Assembly: GCA_942492635.1 (NCBI GenBank)
Contig: CALOFP010000002.1
Location: 434,001 to 498,000, forward strand
Source: CALOFP01 sp942492635
Lineage (GTDB): Bacteria > UBP6 > UBA1177 > CALOFP01
Direction of reading: 5' to 3'
DNA: 64,000 nt
Shown: one piece after another, positions 18,644 to 27,231 of the stretch
Layout of the letters: each line of letters opens with the position of its first letter
Position numbering within the stretch: the first letter of the stretch is position 1
The notes under the pieces: model-generated
Seen by the model: only the letters and a program-made list of their open reading frames with translations
The model's database searches: none
Told to the model about the DNA's origin: nothing
Made by a program: the position numbers and the translations under genes

Positions 18644-18723
18644 GGATATCGTTTTTATTAAATTAACAAGGCAAAAACGTGAAGAATGAGTCGTAATAAA
18701 ACATCTATTGATATGAGGTAGCT

Positions 18724-18924
18724 ATGAACAAAAAATTAAGAAACCTTTTAATTGAATTGTCTGTCTCAATTTTATTTCTTGTTTTACTGCATCTCCTGGG
18801 GATGGGGATCGACAAAGTTTTCGGTTTTGAAAAGCCGTTCTGGGGAAAAATTTTTCTCTATTCCGTAATTGTCATTTTTGTGAGCATTTTTGTCTCCAGA
18901 TATCTTCAGGAAAAAGGTAAATGA
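18724..18924 (+). CDS. Small two-helix membrane protein
   Basis: 66 residues, ATG 18724 with ATGAGGTAGCT upstream. Two hydrophobic helices (about 9-30 and 43-59) are joined by a short loop with a basic C-terminus (RYLQEKGK). No family recognised. It follows the third MscS gene by 80 bases on the same strand, so it may be the last member of that cluster. Confidence 0.55.
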   Translation: MNKKLRNLLIELSVSILFLVLLHLLGMGIDKVFGFEKPFWGKIFLYSVIVIFVSIFVSRYLQEKGK

Positions 18925-19059
18925 TTAACATCTATTCAGGAGAACAAGGGGAGCTCTTTTTGCAATGAATGTTGTTTGGACGAAATTAACAGAACAGGAC
19001 CGCAATCTTTTTTGGAAGTTCGTCCGATTTTGGTTTCGGATTTTCTAAAGGTAATCCGA

Positions 19060-19305
19060 CTACTCGATGTAGTCTTCCGTCGTTTTTCCGATGTAGGAGA
19101 GCATCATCTCTTCAAGTTTGTCGGAAACCTTAATCTTTCCTCTCTTGCATTTGATCTGAAAATCGATCCAGATCTCTTCGTTAGCCCTGAAGCTTACGGT
19201 TTTTCTTTCGAGCTTGAGTCCGGATTTTGAGATCTTTTCCTTATTCGAATTTTCCCATGCGTCCAGTTTTTTATCGTCAACAGGTTTCCTTCTTATTCCA
19301 GCCAT
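19060..19305 (-). CDS. Small ribbon-helix-helix-like ParA partner
   Basis: 81 residues from ATG 19305, which overlaps the parA stop by one base (TGATG); a GTG at 19308 is the alternative and GGGAGG precedes both. The N-terminus is basic (MAGIRRKPVDDKK). The second half, LERKTVSFRANEEIWIDFQIKC, fits the strand and first helix of a ribbon-helix-helix DNA-binding fold, followed by a helix KVSDKLEEMML. Small DNA-binding adaptors encoded directly after ParA normally bind the centromere or cargo and stimulate ATP hydrolysis. The role here is inferred from pairing. Confidence 0.65.
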   Translation of the reverse strand: MAGIRRKPVDDKKLDAWENSNKEKISKSGLKLERKTVSFRANEEIWIDFQIKCKRGKIKVSDKLEEMMLSYIGKTTEDYIE

Positions 19306-19958
19306 CACAGTACCTCCCTTATTTCGCTGTAGAGGGCCTTGAGCTCCTCCGATGCCTTCGGGTCCTTATCTTTACCCTTCAATTCAGATACTCCCATTCC
19401 GAATGCCGCAGATTTCTTGTAGCTTTCGCGAAGATGAAGTGAAGATTGGAGAAATTTCAGTCCGTAATCCTTCTCGAAACCGGGCTTGAGTTCATCCACA
19501 TCCCTTAGTATTGCGGTGCCCGGTCGAACCATGTTGAATACGCTGAATATTTTTGTGTCCGGTCTCATTTCAAGAAGTTCCGCTCCCTTTTTGTATGTAT
19601 CTTCCGATGCCCAGAGATCGTAGCTGGACGGACAGACGGGAACGATTATAACGTCGGAAACTCTCATGGCGTTAAGCAGCATCCTGTTTTCTCGGCCCGC
19701 GACATCGATGATGATGACATCGAAATTGAAGTTTCCGATATCCTTGTGAAGTGTCGGTTCCAGAACCTGGACGCAAGAATATTGAGTCAGAGAATCATTT
19801 TCAGCTCTGATGCTCCTGAAATCGGAGGCGCTGAGCTGGGGATCGGTATCAATAAAGAGTAGTTTTTTTCCTTCGCGTGCAAATTCGACTGCCAGATTGG
19901 TGGAAATTGTCGTTTTGCCGACACCCCCTTTCTGGCTGACAATTGAAATTACTTTCAA
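19305..19958 (-). CDS. ParA/MinD-type ATPase
   Basis: About 217 residues if translation begins at TTG 19958, which lies five bases after GGAGG and gives the typical opening MKVISIVSQKGGVGKTT. An ATG at 19970 would place the ribosome binding site inside the gene. Deviant Walker A KGGVGKTT, Walker A' FIDTDPQLSAS and Walker B DVIIIDVAGRE are intact. Members form ATP-dependent dimers on the nucleoid and position plasmids, chromosomes or protein cargo. No ParB or replication gene is nearby, only a small RHH-like partner, so this is an orphan positioning pair, perhaps plasmid derived. Confidence 0.85.
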   Translation of the reverse strand: MKVISIVSQKGGVGKTTISTNLAVEFAREGKKLLFIDTDPQLSASDFRSIRAENDSLTQYSCVQVLEPTLHKDIGNFNFDVIIIDVAGRENRMLLNAMRVSDVIIVPVCPSSYDLWASEDTYKKGAELLEMRPDTKIFSVFNMVRPGTAILRDVDELKPGFEKDYGLKFLQSSLHLRESYKKSAAFGMGVSELKGKDKDPKASEELKALYSEIREVL

Positions 19959-19976
19959 TTTCTCCTCCATTAACAA

Positions 19977-20328
19977 AATAACCGTTTGAGTATATAGAGA
20001 AATGAAACAACTGTCAAATAATAGTTAAAATAATTGATAAAGTAAAAAAGTTGTAATTGTACAAATTTAATATTTGATCAATATTATAAAGTAATAAACG
20101 ATGAAATTGTAATGAAAAGAAATTAGATGATTAAGATGAGTTAATTTTAAATATGATTGATTTGATCAAATGACAGTTGTGTCATGTTGTGAGAATTTCA
20201 AGGCATGAAGTTGTTATTGATGGTTGATCTGAAGTCCGATTCAAGTTTTTTATGTATTATCTTTGAACCCTTATTTCTATGATGTATATTCTTTATGAAG
20301 CTGAACTAAAAAATTAAGGGAGAGTAGA
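19977..20328. other. AT-rich intergenic region with two TTTGATCA-type palindromes
   Basis: Divergent promoter region between parA and the GNAT-Nudix gene, visibly more AT-rich than its surroundings. Two near-palindromic sites share TTTGATCA: AATATTTGATCAATATT around 20069-20085 and TTTGATCAAA around 20160-20169. They could be operators for the ParA/RHH pair or centromere-like sites (inference). Confidence 0.4.
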
Positions 20329-21339
20329 ATGGAGCTCGATTTAATAAACAATTTTCCGATTCTTGAGAGCGAAAGATTGATCCTGCGCAGAATTGAGCCG
20401 GGAGATGCCGAGTCTATTTTCGAATATGCATCGGACGAGGAGGTGTGCAGGTATCTGTCCTGGGGGCCTCACAAGTCGATCGAAGACACCCGTCTTTTTT
20501 TGAATGGAATGGTTTTCGGTATCCAATATATTGCCGGAGTCCCTGATTGGGCTGTCGAACTAAAGGAAAACGGAAAAATGATCGGAACGATAGGGGTTGT
20601 TAAACTAGATCCGAAAAACGAGAAGGCGGAAGTCGGTTACGTACTCCATAAAAATTACTGGGGCAGGGGATTGATGACTGAAGCTCTGGATCAGGTGTTG
20701 AAATTCTGTTTCGAGACAATGAAACTCAACAGGATTGAAGCTGTCCACAGGCTTGAAAATCGCTCTTCCGGTCGGGTTATGGAGAAATGCGGAATGCGTC
20801 CGGAGGGAATTCTCAGGCAAAGTCTCCTCCAGAAAGGGGAGCACTACGATGTGAAAATCTATTCCATACTTCGAGAGGAATTTGTGAAAGGAATCAAGAT
20901 TCAGCCTGTCCTGAATCCTAATTTCAGGATCACGACAGAGGCTGTTGTCCGTCGTGGGGACAGAATTCTCCTGACGAAAAGGGCTAACAACTGTTTTGTT
21001 CTTCCCGGAATATGGTGTGTACCGGCGGGCAAGGCAAAGCTGGAGGAGCTTCCCGAAGATGGAGTTGTCCGAGAGGTCAAGGAGGAAACCGGACTGGATG
21101 TAAATGTTGTCTCTCTTCTTTCCGTCTATCCATGGAAAGGGGTTTCTGCTGATGGTGAGGAATATTTCAGACTCGTATACATCTATCTCGTCGAAGAGAA
21201 AGGAGAGGCGCAGGAGCTTGTTTTTAACGACGAACACACCGATCACGCCTGGGTAAACAGGGAGGAGATAGAGTCGGAAAAGTACTATTCACTTCTGCCT
21301 GAACTTAAAAGAGAGATCCTTGAGAAGGTTCTTGTCTGA
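20329..21339 (+). CDS. GNAT acetyltransferase - Nudix hydrolase fusion
   Basis: 336 residues behind AAGGGAGAG. Residues 1-185 form a RimJ/RimL-type GNAT domain: ESERLILRRI, acetyl-CoA loop YWGRGLMTEALDQVL, and LENRSSGRVMEKCGM. Residues 196-336 form a Nudix domain with a perfect Nudix box at 234-256 (GKAKLEELPEDGVV then REVKEETGL). Nudix enzymes cleave nucleoside diphosphates linked to X; RimJ-like GNATs acetylate N-terminal amines or small molecules. The two activities on one chain suggest successive steps or metabolite repair, but substrates cannot be read. Single-gene unit. Confidence 0.85.
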   Translation: MELDLINNFPILESERLILRRIEPGDAESIFEYASDEEVCRYLSWGPHKSIEDTRLFLNGMVFGIQYIAGVPDWAVELKENGKMIGTIGVVKLDPKNEKAEVGYVLHKNYWGRGLMTEALDQVLKFCFETMKLNRIEAVHRLENRSSGRVMEKCGMRPEGILRQSLLQKGEHYDVKIYSILREEFVKGIKIQPVLNPNFRITTEAVVRRGDRILLTKRANNCFVLPGIWCVPAGKAKLEELPEDGVVREVKEETGLDVNVVSLLSVYPWKGVSADGEEYFRLVYIYLVEEKGEAQELVFNDEHTDHAWVNREEIESEKYYSLLPELKREILEKVLV

Positions 21340-21534
21340 TGATTTCAACACAATCATGAATCGGCTTTCAAGCAATTCCCCTGGAGTTGATTCCAAATTC
21401 CGGGAATCTTCAATAATTGGCTTATAAAATCTTAGAAACGTAACATTCTGGGTCTCGAAATAATTTCATTGTCTTGCCGACAGATTCCTAAAGTTCGATA
21501 ATATTAATTGGAAAAGTAATCTACGGAGATGAAA

Positions 21535-23298
21535 ATGTCGGCAAGTATAAAAATCAGCGGAGTAATGCTATTTCTCATTTTTCTTCTTACCTCCTGTGGA
21601 GATGTCCTCACTCCTGAGGAGAGAAACTGGTTGAATTCACAGGATAAACCTCTCCGATTCGTTCCTGCTCCGGACTATCCTCCCTACTCATTTGAAGATG
21701 AAAACGGAAAATATGTGGGGATTTCGAACGACTACTTCCGTCTTCTGGAGGAAAGACTTGGCGTTAAGTTCGAGTGGGTAAAGGTGAAAACATGGAAGGA
21801 GCTTCTTGAGAAGCTCAGGAGTGGAGATGTAGACTTGACGGGAATGGCAGTCCGTACGCTGGAAAGAAGTGAGTATCTTAACTTTACATCATCCTACATT
21901 ACTGTGCCTAATATTCTGGTTTCAAGCGAGGATGAAAAGGAGGAGTTTCACATCTCATGGATGAAGGGAAAACGTGTAGGTGTAGTTGAAGGATACGCAG
22001 TGGAACAGTTTCTCGAGGATCAGTTTCCCGCCCTCGGGTTTGTGAAGGTTCCTGATGAAAAGAGTGGGCTTGAGATGGTTCAAGATGGGAAGCTTGATGC
22101 GATGGTTGCAGGAGAGCCAATTGTTGAATACTTGAAAAACAATAGGGAATTGAAGGTAAAAAAAGGACTTGATGTGGGTTTCGATTACGAATTGGCAATT
22201 GCATCGAGAAAAGGATTGAAATTATTAAATGCAATTCTTGAGAAGGGGCTTAGTTCCATTTCTCCATCAGAACGTCGTCAGATAAAAAATCGCTGGCAAA
22301 AACCTCTGACTTCTGTTTTTATCTTTCCAAAATATCTGGCAGTTGTCACAGCGGCCCTGTTTCTTTCAATTTTTCTAATACTTTTGGGGAAAAGGCGATT
22401 TGTTGCCGCATCAATAATTCTTATTTCCGGTTTTGTTATCTCGGCACTTCTGTTTTACTATTCTCAGGTTCGGCCCTCACGATTTCTTACGAAAACGGAG
22501 CTGGACTGGATATCCGCCAATTCAGGAAGGATCGACATGGCTCCGGCTCCGGAGTATCCCCCCGTAGACTTTGTTGAGAAAAACAGGGAGACGGGTTACA
22601 GCATGGATCTTTTTCGAATAATCATGGAAAGAACCGGGCTCAGGTTCAATATAGTCCGATATCCTAACTGGAACGCAATGATGGATGCCGCAATGAAAGG
22701 AAGTGTGGATGTTGTTTCTTCCATTGCAAAAAGTCCCGACAGGTCGGAGTATCTTGTTTTCACTAGTAGTTACGTGGATGTTCCTAGCGTAATTGTAGTT
22801 AAGGACTCTGTCGGCGGAAGGTTAAAGCCGGAGTTGATGGGAGGAATGAAGATCGCCTTTGTCAAGGGTTACGCCGTAGGTGAGTACATGAAAAATTTCT
22901 ATCCTGAGCTGACTCTTGTTCCTGTCGATTCGGATTATACAGGTTTGAAAAGAGTCCATTTCGGAAATGTGGATGCCATGTTCGCCGACGAACCGGTATT
23001 TCGTTATCTATTCAGGAAGAAGGGGTTTAAGAACCTTCGAGTAGCAGGCCGTACGGGTTATCATTACAGTCTGGGGTATGGAATCAGAAAGGAGAAAAAG
23101 ATTCTTCGGGATATCATTGACAAGGCTCTGCTCACTATTTCGGTGGAAGACAGGGAGTTTCTGGAGAAAAAATGGATTGAAGGAGAGGATGTTGTTCCAG
23201 GAAAAAGGGATTTTGTTATCTACGCAATATGCGGGCTCTTTGTATCTCTTTCGGCTCTATTTGCCTTGAAAAAGTTTTTCTACCGCTCGAGAGCCTGA
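21535..23298 (+). CDS. Lipoprotein sensor-like protein with two solute-binding domains and no output domain
   Basis: 587 residues. ATG 21535 is chosen over 21529 because GGAG lies six bases upstream of it. Lipobox LLTSC gives an N-terminal lipid anchor. Two SBP_bac_3 (amino-acid-binding) domains are separated by two transmembrane helices with a very short KRRF turn. The repeats share internal motifs: PAPDYPPYSFED/PAPEYPPVDF, RSEYLNFTSSYI/RSEYLVFTSSYV, and GYAVEQF/GYAVGEY. A final membrane helix (about 565-583) ends in KKFFYRSRA. This arrangement resembles the periplasmic part of BvgS/EvgS kinases or SBP-GGDEF sensors, yet no kinase or cyclase follows. The last 19 bases overlap the convergent lyase gene. 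Confidence 0.8.
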   Translation: MSASIKISGVMLFLIFLLTSCGDVLTPEERNWLNSQDKPLRFVPAPDYPPYSFEDENGKYVGISNDYFRLLEERLGVKFEWVKVKTWKELLEKLRSGDVDLTGMAVRTLERSEYLNFTSSYITVPNILVSSEDEKEEFHISWMKGKRVGVVEGYAVEQFLEDQFPALGFVKVPDEKSGLEMVQDGKLDAMVAGEPIVEYLKNNRELKVKKGLDVGFDYELAIASRKGLKLLNAILEKGLSSISPSERRQIKNRWQKPLTSVFIFPKYLAVVTAALFLSIFLILLGKRRFVAASIILISGFVISALLFYYSQVRPSRFLTKTELDWISANSGRIDMAPAPEYPPVDFVEKNRETGYSMDLFRIIMERTGLRFNIVRYPNWNAMMDAAMKGSVDVVSSIAKSPDRSEYLVFTSSYVDVPSVIVVKDSVGGRLKPELMGGMKIAFVKGYAVGEYMKNFYPELTLVPVDSDYTGLKRVHFGNVDAMFADEPVFRYLFRKKGFKNLRVAGRTGYHYSLGYGIRKEKKILRDIIDKALLTISVEDREFLEKKWIEGEDVVPGKRDFVIYAICGLFVSLSALFALKKFFYRSRA

Positions 23299-24449
23299 GC
23301 AAGATCGTTCAGGATATCATCCTGATCTTCGAGTCCTACTGATATTCTAATCATCGATTCGCTGAGTCCGAATTCAGCGAGAGCTTCACGATCGTAGCCT
23401 CTGTGGGTCATTGCTGCTGGAAGTTCGATGAGTGATTCGCAGTCGCCGAGGCTTACCGCAAGTTTGAAAAGTTTCATCGATTCCACAACTCTTTTCGCCT
23501 TTTCCAATCCTCCTTCGACCTCGAATGAGATCATTGCACCGAATCCGTCCATCTGGCTTTTCGCAATTTCGTGACCTTTAAAATTTTCAAGTCCGGGATA
23601 GTTTACCGTTGTAACCAGAGGGTGGTTCGCAAGAAGATCGGCTGCGGCCGCAGCATTTTTTGCATGTTCCCTCATCCGAAGCGACAGGGTCTTAAGGCCC
23701 CGAATAAGCAGAAAGCTGTTGAAGGGGCTCATAACGCCTCCGAATTCGCACATGTAGCCGAATTTCAGGTTCATCACATAGTCAAGATCCTTCGCAACTG
23801 CAACTCCGGCAACCGCATCGCCATGACCTCCGATATACTTGGTTGCGGAATGCACTACAACATCGGCACCGAGAGTGAGAGGCCTCTGAAAGAAGGGGGT
23901 GGCGAAGGTGTTGTCCACGACAACCTTTGCACCGTGGCTGTGAGCTATCTGGGAGATTTTTCGAATGTCAATAATCGAAAGAGATGGGTTCGACGGAGTT
24001 TCGAAATAGACAGCCTTTGTCTTTTCATCCAAATTTGCAAGAAGTTCATCGGGATCTGTAAGATCAACAAGTTTTACCTGCACTCCGTATTGGGGAAGAA
24101 TGGAGGTGCAGACGTTGTAGGTTGATCCGTAAAGCGTTCTGTTCGCGATGAGCGTGTCCCCCGGTTTGAGAAGTGAGAACAGGGTTGAACTGATTGCAGC
24201 CATTCCGGAGGAGAAAGCCACGGCTCCCGCACCCTCCTCGAGATGAGTCATTCTCTCTTCGAAGACACGGAGCGTGGGATTGTTGCCGCGCGTGTAGACG
24301 AAGTCGTCGCTCTCGAAATTCATGACCTTTTCAACGTGTTCCAGATTGTCGAATACGAATGTGGAAGTCTGGAAAATAGGATAGTTAAGTGCATTTTCAG
24401 GGTTTTTTTCCTTTCCCCCCGCATGTATTGTTTTTGTCTGAAATTTCAT
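23280..24449 (-). CDS. Trans-sulfuration PLP enzyme (methionine gamma-lyase/cystathionine gamma-lyase type)
   Basis: 389 residues, ATG 24449 with AAGAGGT. Cys/Met-metabolism fold: FVYTRGNNPTLRVFEERM, SSGMAAIS, FETPSNPSL, VVDNTFATP and the Schiff-base lysine K204 in HSATKYIGGHGD. The family includes cystathionine gamma-synthase, beta- and gamma-lyases and methionine gamma-lyase. The residue after TLYG is Ser109, not the Cys typical of characterised methionine gamma-lyases, so exact specificity is open. The gene lies 175 bases after dksA on the same strand. Its 3' end overlaps the sensor gene. Confidence 0.8.
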   Translation of the reverse strand: MKFQTKTIHAGGKEKNPENALNYPIFQTSTFVFDNLEHVEKVMNFESDDFVYTRGNNPTLRVFEERMTHLEEGAGAVAFSSGMAAISSTLFSLLKPGDTLIANRTLYGSTYNVCTSILPQYGVQVKLVDLTDPDELLANLDEKTKAVYFETPSNPSLSIIDIRKISQIAHSHGAKVVVDNTFATPFFQRPLTLGADVVVHSATKYIGGHGDAVAGVAVAKDLDYVMNLKFGYMCEFGGVMSPFNSFLLIRGLKTLSLRMREHAKNAAAAADLLANHPLVTTVNYPGLENFKGHEIAKSQMDGFGAMISFEVEGGLEKAKRVVESMKLFKLAVSLGDCESLIELPAAMTHRGYDREALAEFGLSESMIRISVGLEDQDDILNDLAQALER

Positions 24450-24624
24450 TTATAACCTCTTAAAGAATGTTTTACAGTTAATAGTATTTCTTAACTTGGA
24501 AAATACAAATTTTCAAGAAAGTAAAAAAATCAAAAAGCGAAAAAGTCTAAGAGTGAAAAAGCTGGAAATAGGATGAGGGAACCGGAAGTTCCTCTTGTTG
24601 GTATTGTTTAATGTTTACAGATTT

Positions 24625-25020
24625 TTATGACCACCTGTTTGTGATGTTTCGAGTTCTTTCCTCACGCTCCTCCTGCTCGAGCTTGCATTCCATGCAGAGG
24701 TTTGCGATAGGTCTGAGTTTGAGTCTTTCGTATGGGATATCATCTCCGCATACGGTGCATAAACCGTAGGTGCTTTCCTTGATCATCTCCAAAGATCGTA
24801 CAATTCTGTTCATCATCTTTCTGTCCCTGTCACGGAGCCTGAGCATGCGGTTTCTTTCATCCATGTAGCAGGCGAGATCGGCCTCGTCACCGTGGAATTT
24901 GGATTGAAGGTCGGATTCGCTCATTTCTTTCAGAAGTCGGTTGCTTCTCTCCTGAAGAGTTTCAAGCTCCTCTTCAAGGATTCCTTTCAATTCGGTAAGC
25001 ATTTCCTTTGTTAATACCAT
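24625..25020 (-). CDS. dksA: DksA/TraR-family zinc-finger transcription factor
   Basis: 131 residues, ATG 25020 after AGGGG. A long N-terminal coiled coil (about 4-80) has at its tip GDEADLA (D45, D48, A50), matching the DxxDxA tip that enters the RNA polymerase secondary channel. A four-cysteine zinc finger follows: C88, C91, C109, C112 (CTVCGDD ... LCMEC). DksA potentiates ppGpp control of transcription. The sequence is shorter than E. coli DksA by about 20 residues. It is 15 bases downstream of the amidohydrolase gene, so it may be co-transcribed. Confidence 0.88.
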   Translation of the reverse strand: MVLTKEMLTELKGILEEELETLQERSNRLLKEMSESDLQSKFHGDEADLACYMDERNRMLRLRDRDRKMMNRIVRSLEMIKESTYGLCTVCGDDIPYERLKLRPIANLCMECKLEQEEREERTRNITNRWS

Positions 25021-25034
25021 TTGATTTCCCCTCG

Positions 25035-25907
25035 CTATTGTGTTTTCCAGTTGTTCTGTTTTCCATTAGTTCTCATTTCTGTTGCAAAAAATGAGACGGT
25101 TTTTTCCAAAGCTTCATGCAACTCTTTTTTTAACTGTCTAACAATTCCGGAGTAGATTGTGCCTATTTTTTCGTCGCAGTAAACTTTTTTTATTTCCGTA
25201 GGTAGAACAAGGGATGAAAATTTTTTCATCAGATGATCGGCAAGAAAGCCTCTGCCGAAAAAAACCTCGTTTGTCGCTACGCGGTTTCTGATTCCTTCCA
25301 GTTCGATATCATTGAGATTATCAATGAAATTTTCAATGACGGGTTTAAAGCTTCGATTTTTGATCTTCTCTGTTCCGATATTAAAAAGGGGCAGAGATTC
25401 CGGATCAATCTCATCTGTCCTGCATGCATTGTATGAGTGGATATCGAAGATAATGCACCTTCCGAACTTTTTTTCCAACGCCGCTACAAGTTCATTCGCA
25501 ACTCTATAAAAAGCTGAATGCCTCCTTACGGCTTCCATCTTGCAATCGATCGCCGGCTCGGAAATCCAGACCATTTTACCCCAGGCCTTACCGCTATAGA
25601 CGCAGGACTCCGGAGGTCTATTCAGGTCGTAGAAGTAACGGGAATCCAAAGCCTTGACTCTGATCGGAAGAGAGTCTATAAAATCACCCGTGCAGGGATC
25701 CTCCTCCCTCCATCTATCGAGAGGAGAAAGCGCGCACACCTTTTCAAGATTTTCCGGAAAGTCGGAACCGTTGTGGACGGCAAATCCGGCAACGGGTTGG
25801 TAGCTTTCTACTGTTATTTCAAAACTTCCGGATGCTGCAACCGCATCGAAAAACTCGAAGTTTTGAATTTTGTTGATTATTTCAGAAATTTCCAAAACCT
25901 GCATCAT
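25035..25907 (-). CDS. N-formylglutamate amidohydrolase family protein
   Basis: 290 residues, ATG 25907 (or the adjoining ATG 25904) with a GGAG upstream. Family features: HNGSDFP near residue 45, a central DSRYFYDLNR, FDIHSYN with the metal-binding His, and a C-terminal helix region. Members hydrolyse N-formylglutamate or related N-acyl amino acids with zinc. No histidine-degradation genes are nearby. Instead the gene overlaps a glutathione-synthetase-like ATP-grasp by 26 bases, a pairing that points to amide formation and cleavage in an uncharacterised peptide or metabolite pathway (inference). Confidence 0.75.
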   Translation of the reverse strand: MMQVLEISEIINKIQNFEFFDAVAASGSFEITVESYQPVAGFAVHNGSDFPENLEKVCALSPLDRWREEDPCTGDFIDSLPIRVKALDSRYFYDLNRPPESCVYSGKAWGKMVWISEPAIDCKMEAVRRHSAFYRVANELVAALEKKFGRCIIFDIHSYNACRTDEIDPESLPLFNIGTEKIKNRSFKPVIENFIDNLNDIELEGIRNRVATNEVFFGRGFLADHLMKKFSSLVLPTEIKKVYCDEKIGTIYSGIVRQLKKELHEALEKTVSFFATEMRTNGKQNNWKTQ

Positions 25908-26943
25908 CCATCTCCGCCAGAATTGCCTCTTTTCTCCTTATTGTGTGAATACTCTTTGAAATCGCATCATTTCTTTCCGCAGAAATCGATTCCAGAAAAT
26001 CGATAACCTTTCTCTGAAGTCTGGTTCTGTTGAGACGGTTGATATTTACGATTCCTCCGGGACTCTGAACATTAACTTCGATAAGCTTGTCACCTATTAT
26101 GTCCAATCCGGCAAAGTAGATTCCGTCGCTGACGAGTTTTTTCCCTATCTTTCGGCAGATCTCCTTTTCCCTGGCTGAAAGAGTGTGCTTTTCCGCACTT
26201 CCTCCGGCGTGAATGTTTGATCTGATATCACCTTTCGCCGGAACTCTCCGGTAGGCTCCAATGGGCTTGCCGTTGAGCATCAGTACCCTTATGTCCCCGT
26301 TTTCGGCCCCTTCGATATACTCCTGGATCATGACATAGTTTTTGCGGTCACGACCGTTTACATAGAAATCCAGAAGTGAGTTGAGGTTGCTGGGAGCCGA
26401 TTTTTCAAGAACGATAACACCGCTGCCTCCGTAACCGTCCAGAGGTTTCAGGATCATCTTGTCTCCCGGGTGCTCGAGGATCGTTTTTTTGAGGTACGGA
26501 ATATTCTTGGAAACGTAGGTGTCGGGAAGGAACTGGTGATCCGGATCAGAGAAGGTGGAGGTGTAGAGTTTGTTGTTTGCGGTTCTGACACCTTCAACGG
26601 TGTTTATTATGAAAACATCGTTCTTAACGGCATCGAGAAAGTTGAGCATTATTGAGTCTACAGGCGGATTTTTCCTCAGGAAGATAACATCGAATCCCTT
26701 GAGGGGTAGCATTTTATCGGTAAGGTCGGCCTTGCGGTAAAAGAGGATAGGTTTTTCGGGAACGCGATCTATGCTTACGATCTTCATAAAGCCGTATGCC
26801 ATATTGTTCCGGACCGTAAGATTTTGTGGATAGACAACTGCAACCCTGTGACCTCGTCTGCAGCACTCCTGTATCAGGGTAATTGTGGTTTCGGTTTCGG
26901 GATTCATGCTATTCCAGTCGTTGATCAGAAAGCAGATATTCAT
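25882..26943 (-). CDS. Glutathione-synthetase-like ATP-grasp ligase
   Basis: 353 residues, ATG 26943 with GGAGG. ATP-grasp core: KMILKPLDGYGGSGVIVLEK, VMIQEYIEGAENGDIRVLMLNGKPIGAYRR, AGGSAEKHTL and the Mg-ligand end LIEVNVQSPGG. These match GshB, which joins gamma-glutamylcysteine to glycine, but no gshA is visible and the partner gene is an N-formylglutamate-type amidohydrolase. It therefore may act on another carboxylate-amine pair. The C-terminal 40 residues extend beyond the usual GshB end. Overlap with the amidohydrolase gene implies coupled translation. Confidence 0.8.
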   Translation of the reverse strand: MNICFLINDWNSMNPETETTITLIQECCRRGHRVAVVYPQNLTVRNNMAYGFMKIVSIDRVPEKPILFYRKADLTDKMLPLKGFDVIFLRKNPPVDSIMLNFLDAVKNDVFIINTVEGVRTANNKLYTSTFSDPDHQFLPDTYVSKNIPYLKKTILEHPGDKMILKPLDGYGGSGVIVLEKSAPSNLNSLLDFYVNGRDRKNYVMIQEYIEGAENGDIRVLMLNGKPIGAYRRVPAKGDIRSNIHAGGSAEKHTLSAREKEICRKIGKKLVSDGIYFAGLDIIGDKLIEVNVQSPGGIVNINRLNRTRLQRKVIDFLESISAERNDAISKSIHTIRRKEAILAEMDDAGFGNF

Positions 26944-27180
26944 CGGGCCTCCATAATGTGAATTGTATACTCACTTTTTCTGCGGTTTAACGAACTTCAT
27001 GAAGCGCCTTAAGCAATAGCTGTGCCTCTTTTTAAATATTTCCGAAAAAATCCAGACTGTGTTGGAGGAGAGAGTAGTCTGATTTTTTAATTAATTGAAT
27101 TAATTGAGTTTACGGTGGGGAAGGGAGACAGATCTTTTTTAGGTGATATGAGGTTAGAGAAGTATCTTATGGCTGGAAAA

Positions 27181-27230
27181 GGGAATCGAAAGTTCTCTTA
27201 TTGTTGAAACAGGGAATCGTCTGTTCTCTT
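27181..27230. repeat. Two 19-base direct repeats, 31-base period
   Basis: GGGAATCG-nnn-GTTCTCTT occurs at 27181-27199 and 27212-27230, 16 of 19 positions identical. It follows the ygfK-like stop codon and lies about 240 bases upstream of the ATP-grasp gene. The spacing of about three helical turns would suit a DNA-binding protein, but no role is known. Confidence 0.5.
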
Positions 27231-27231
27231 T

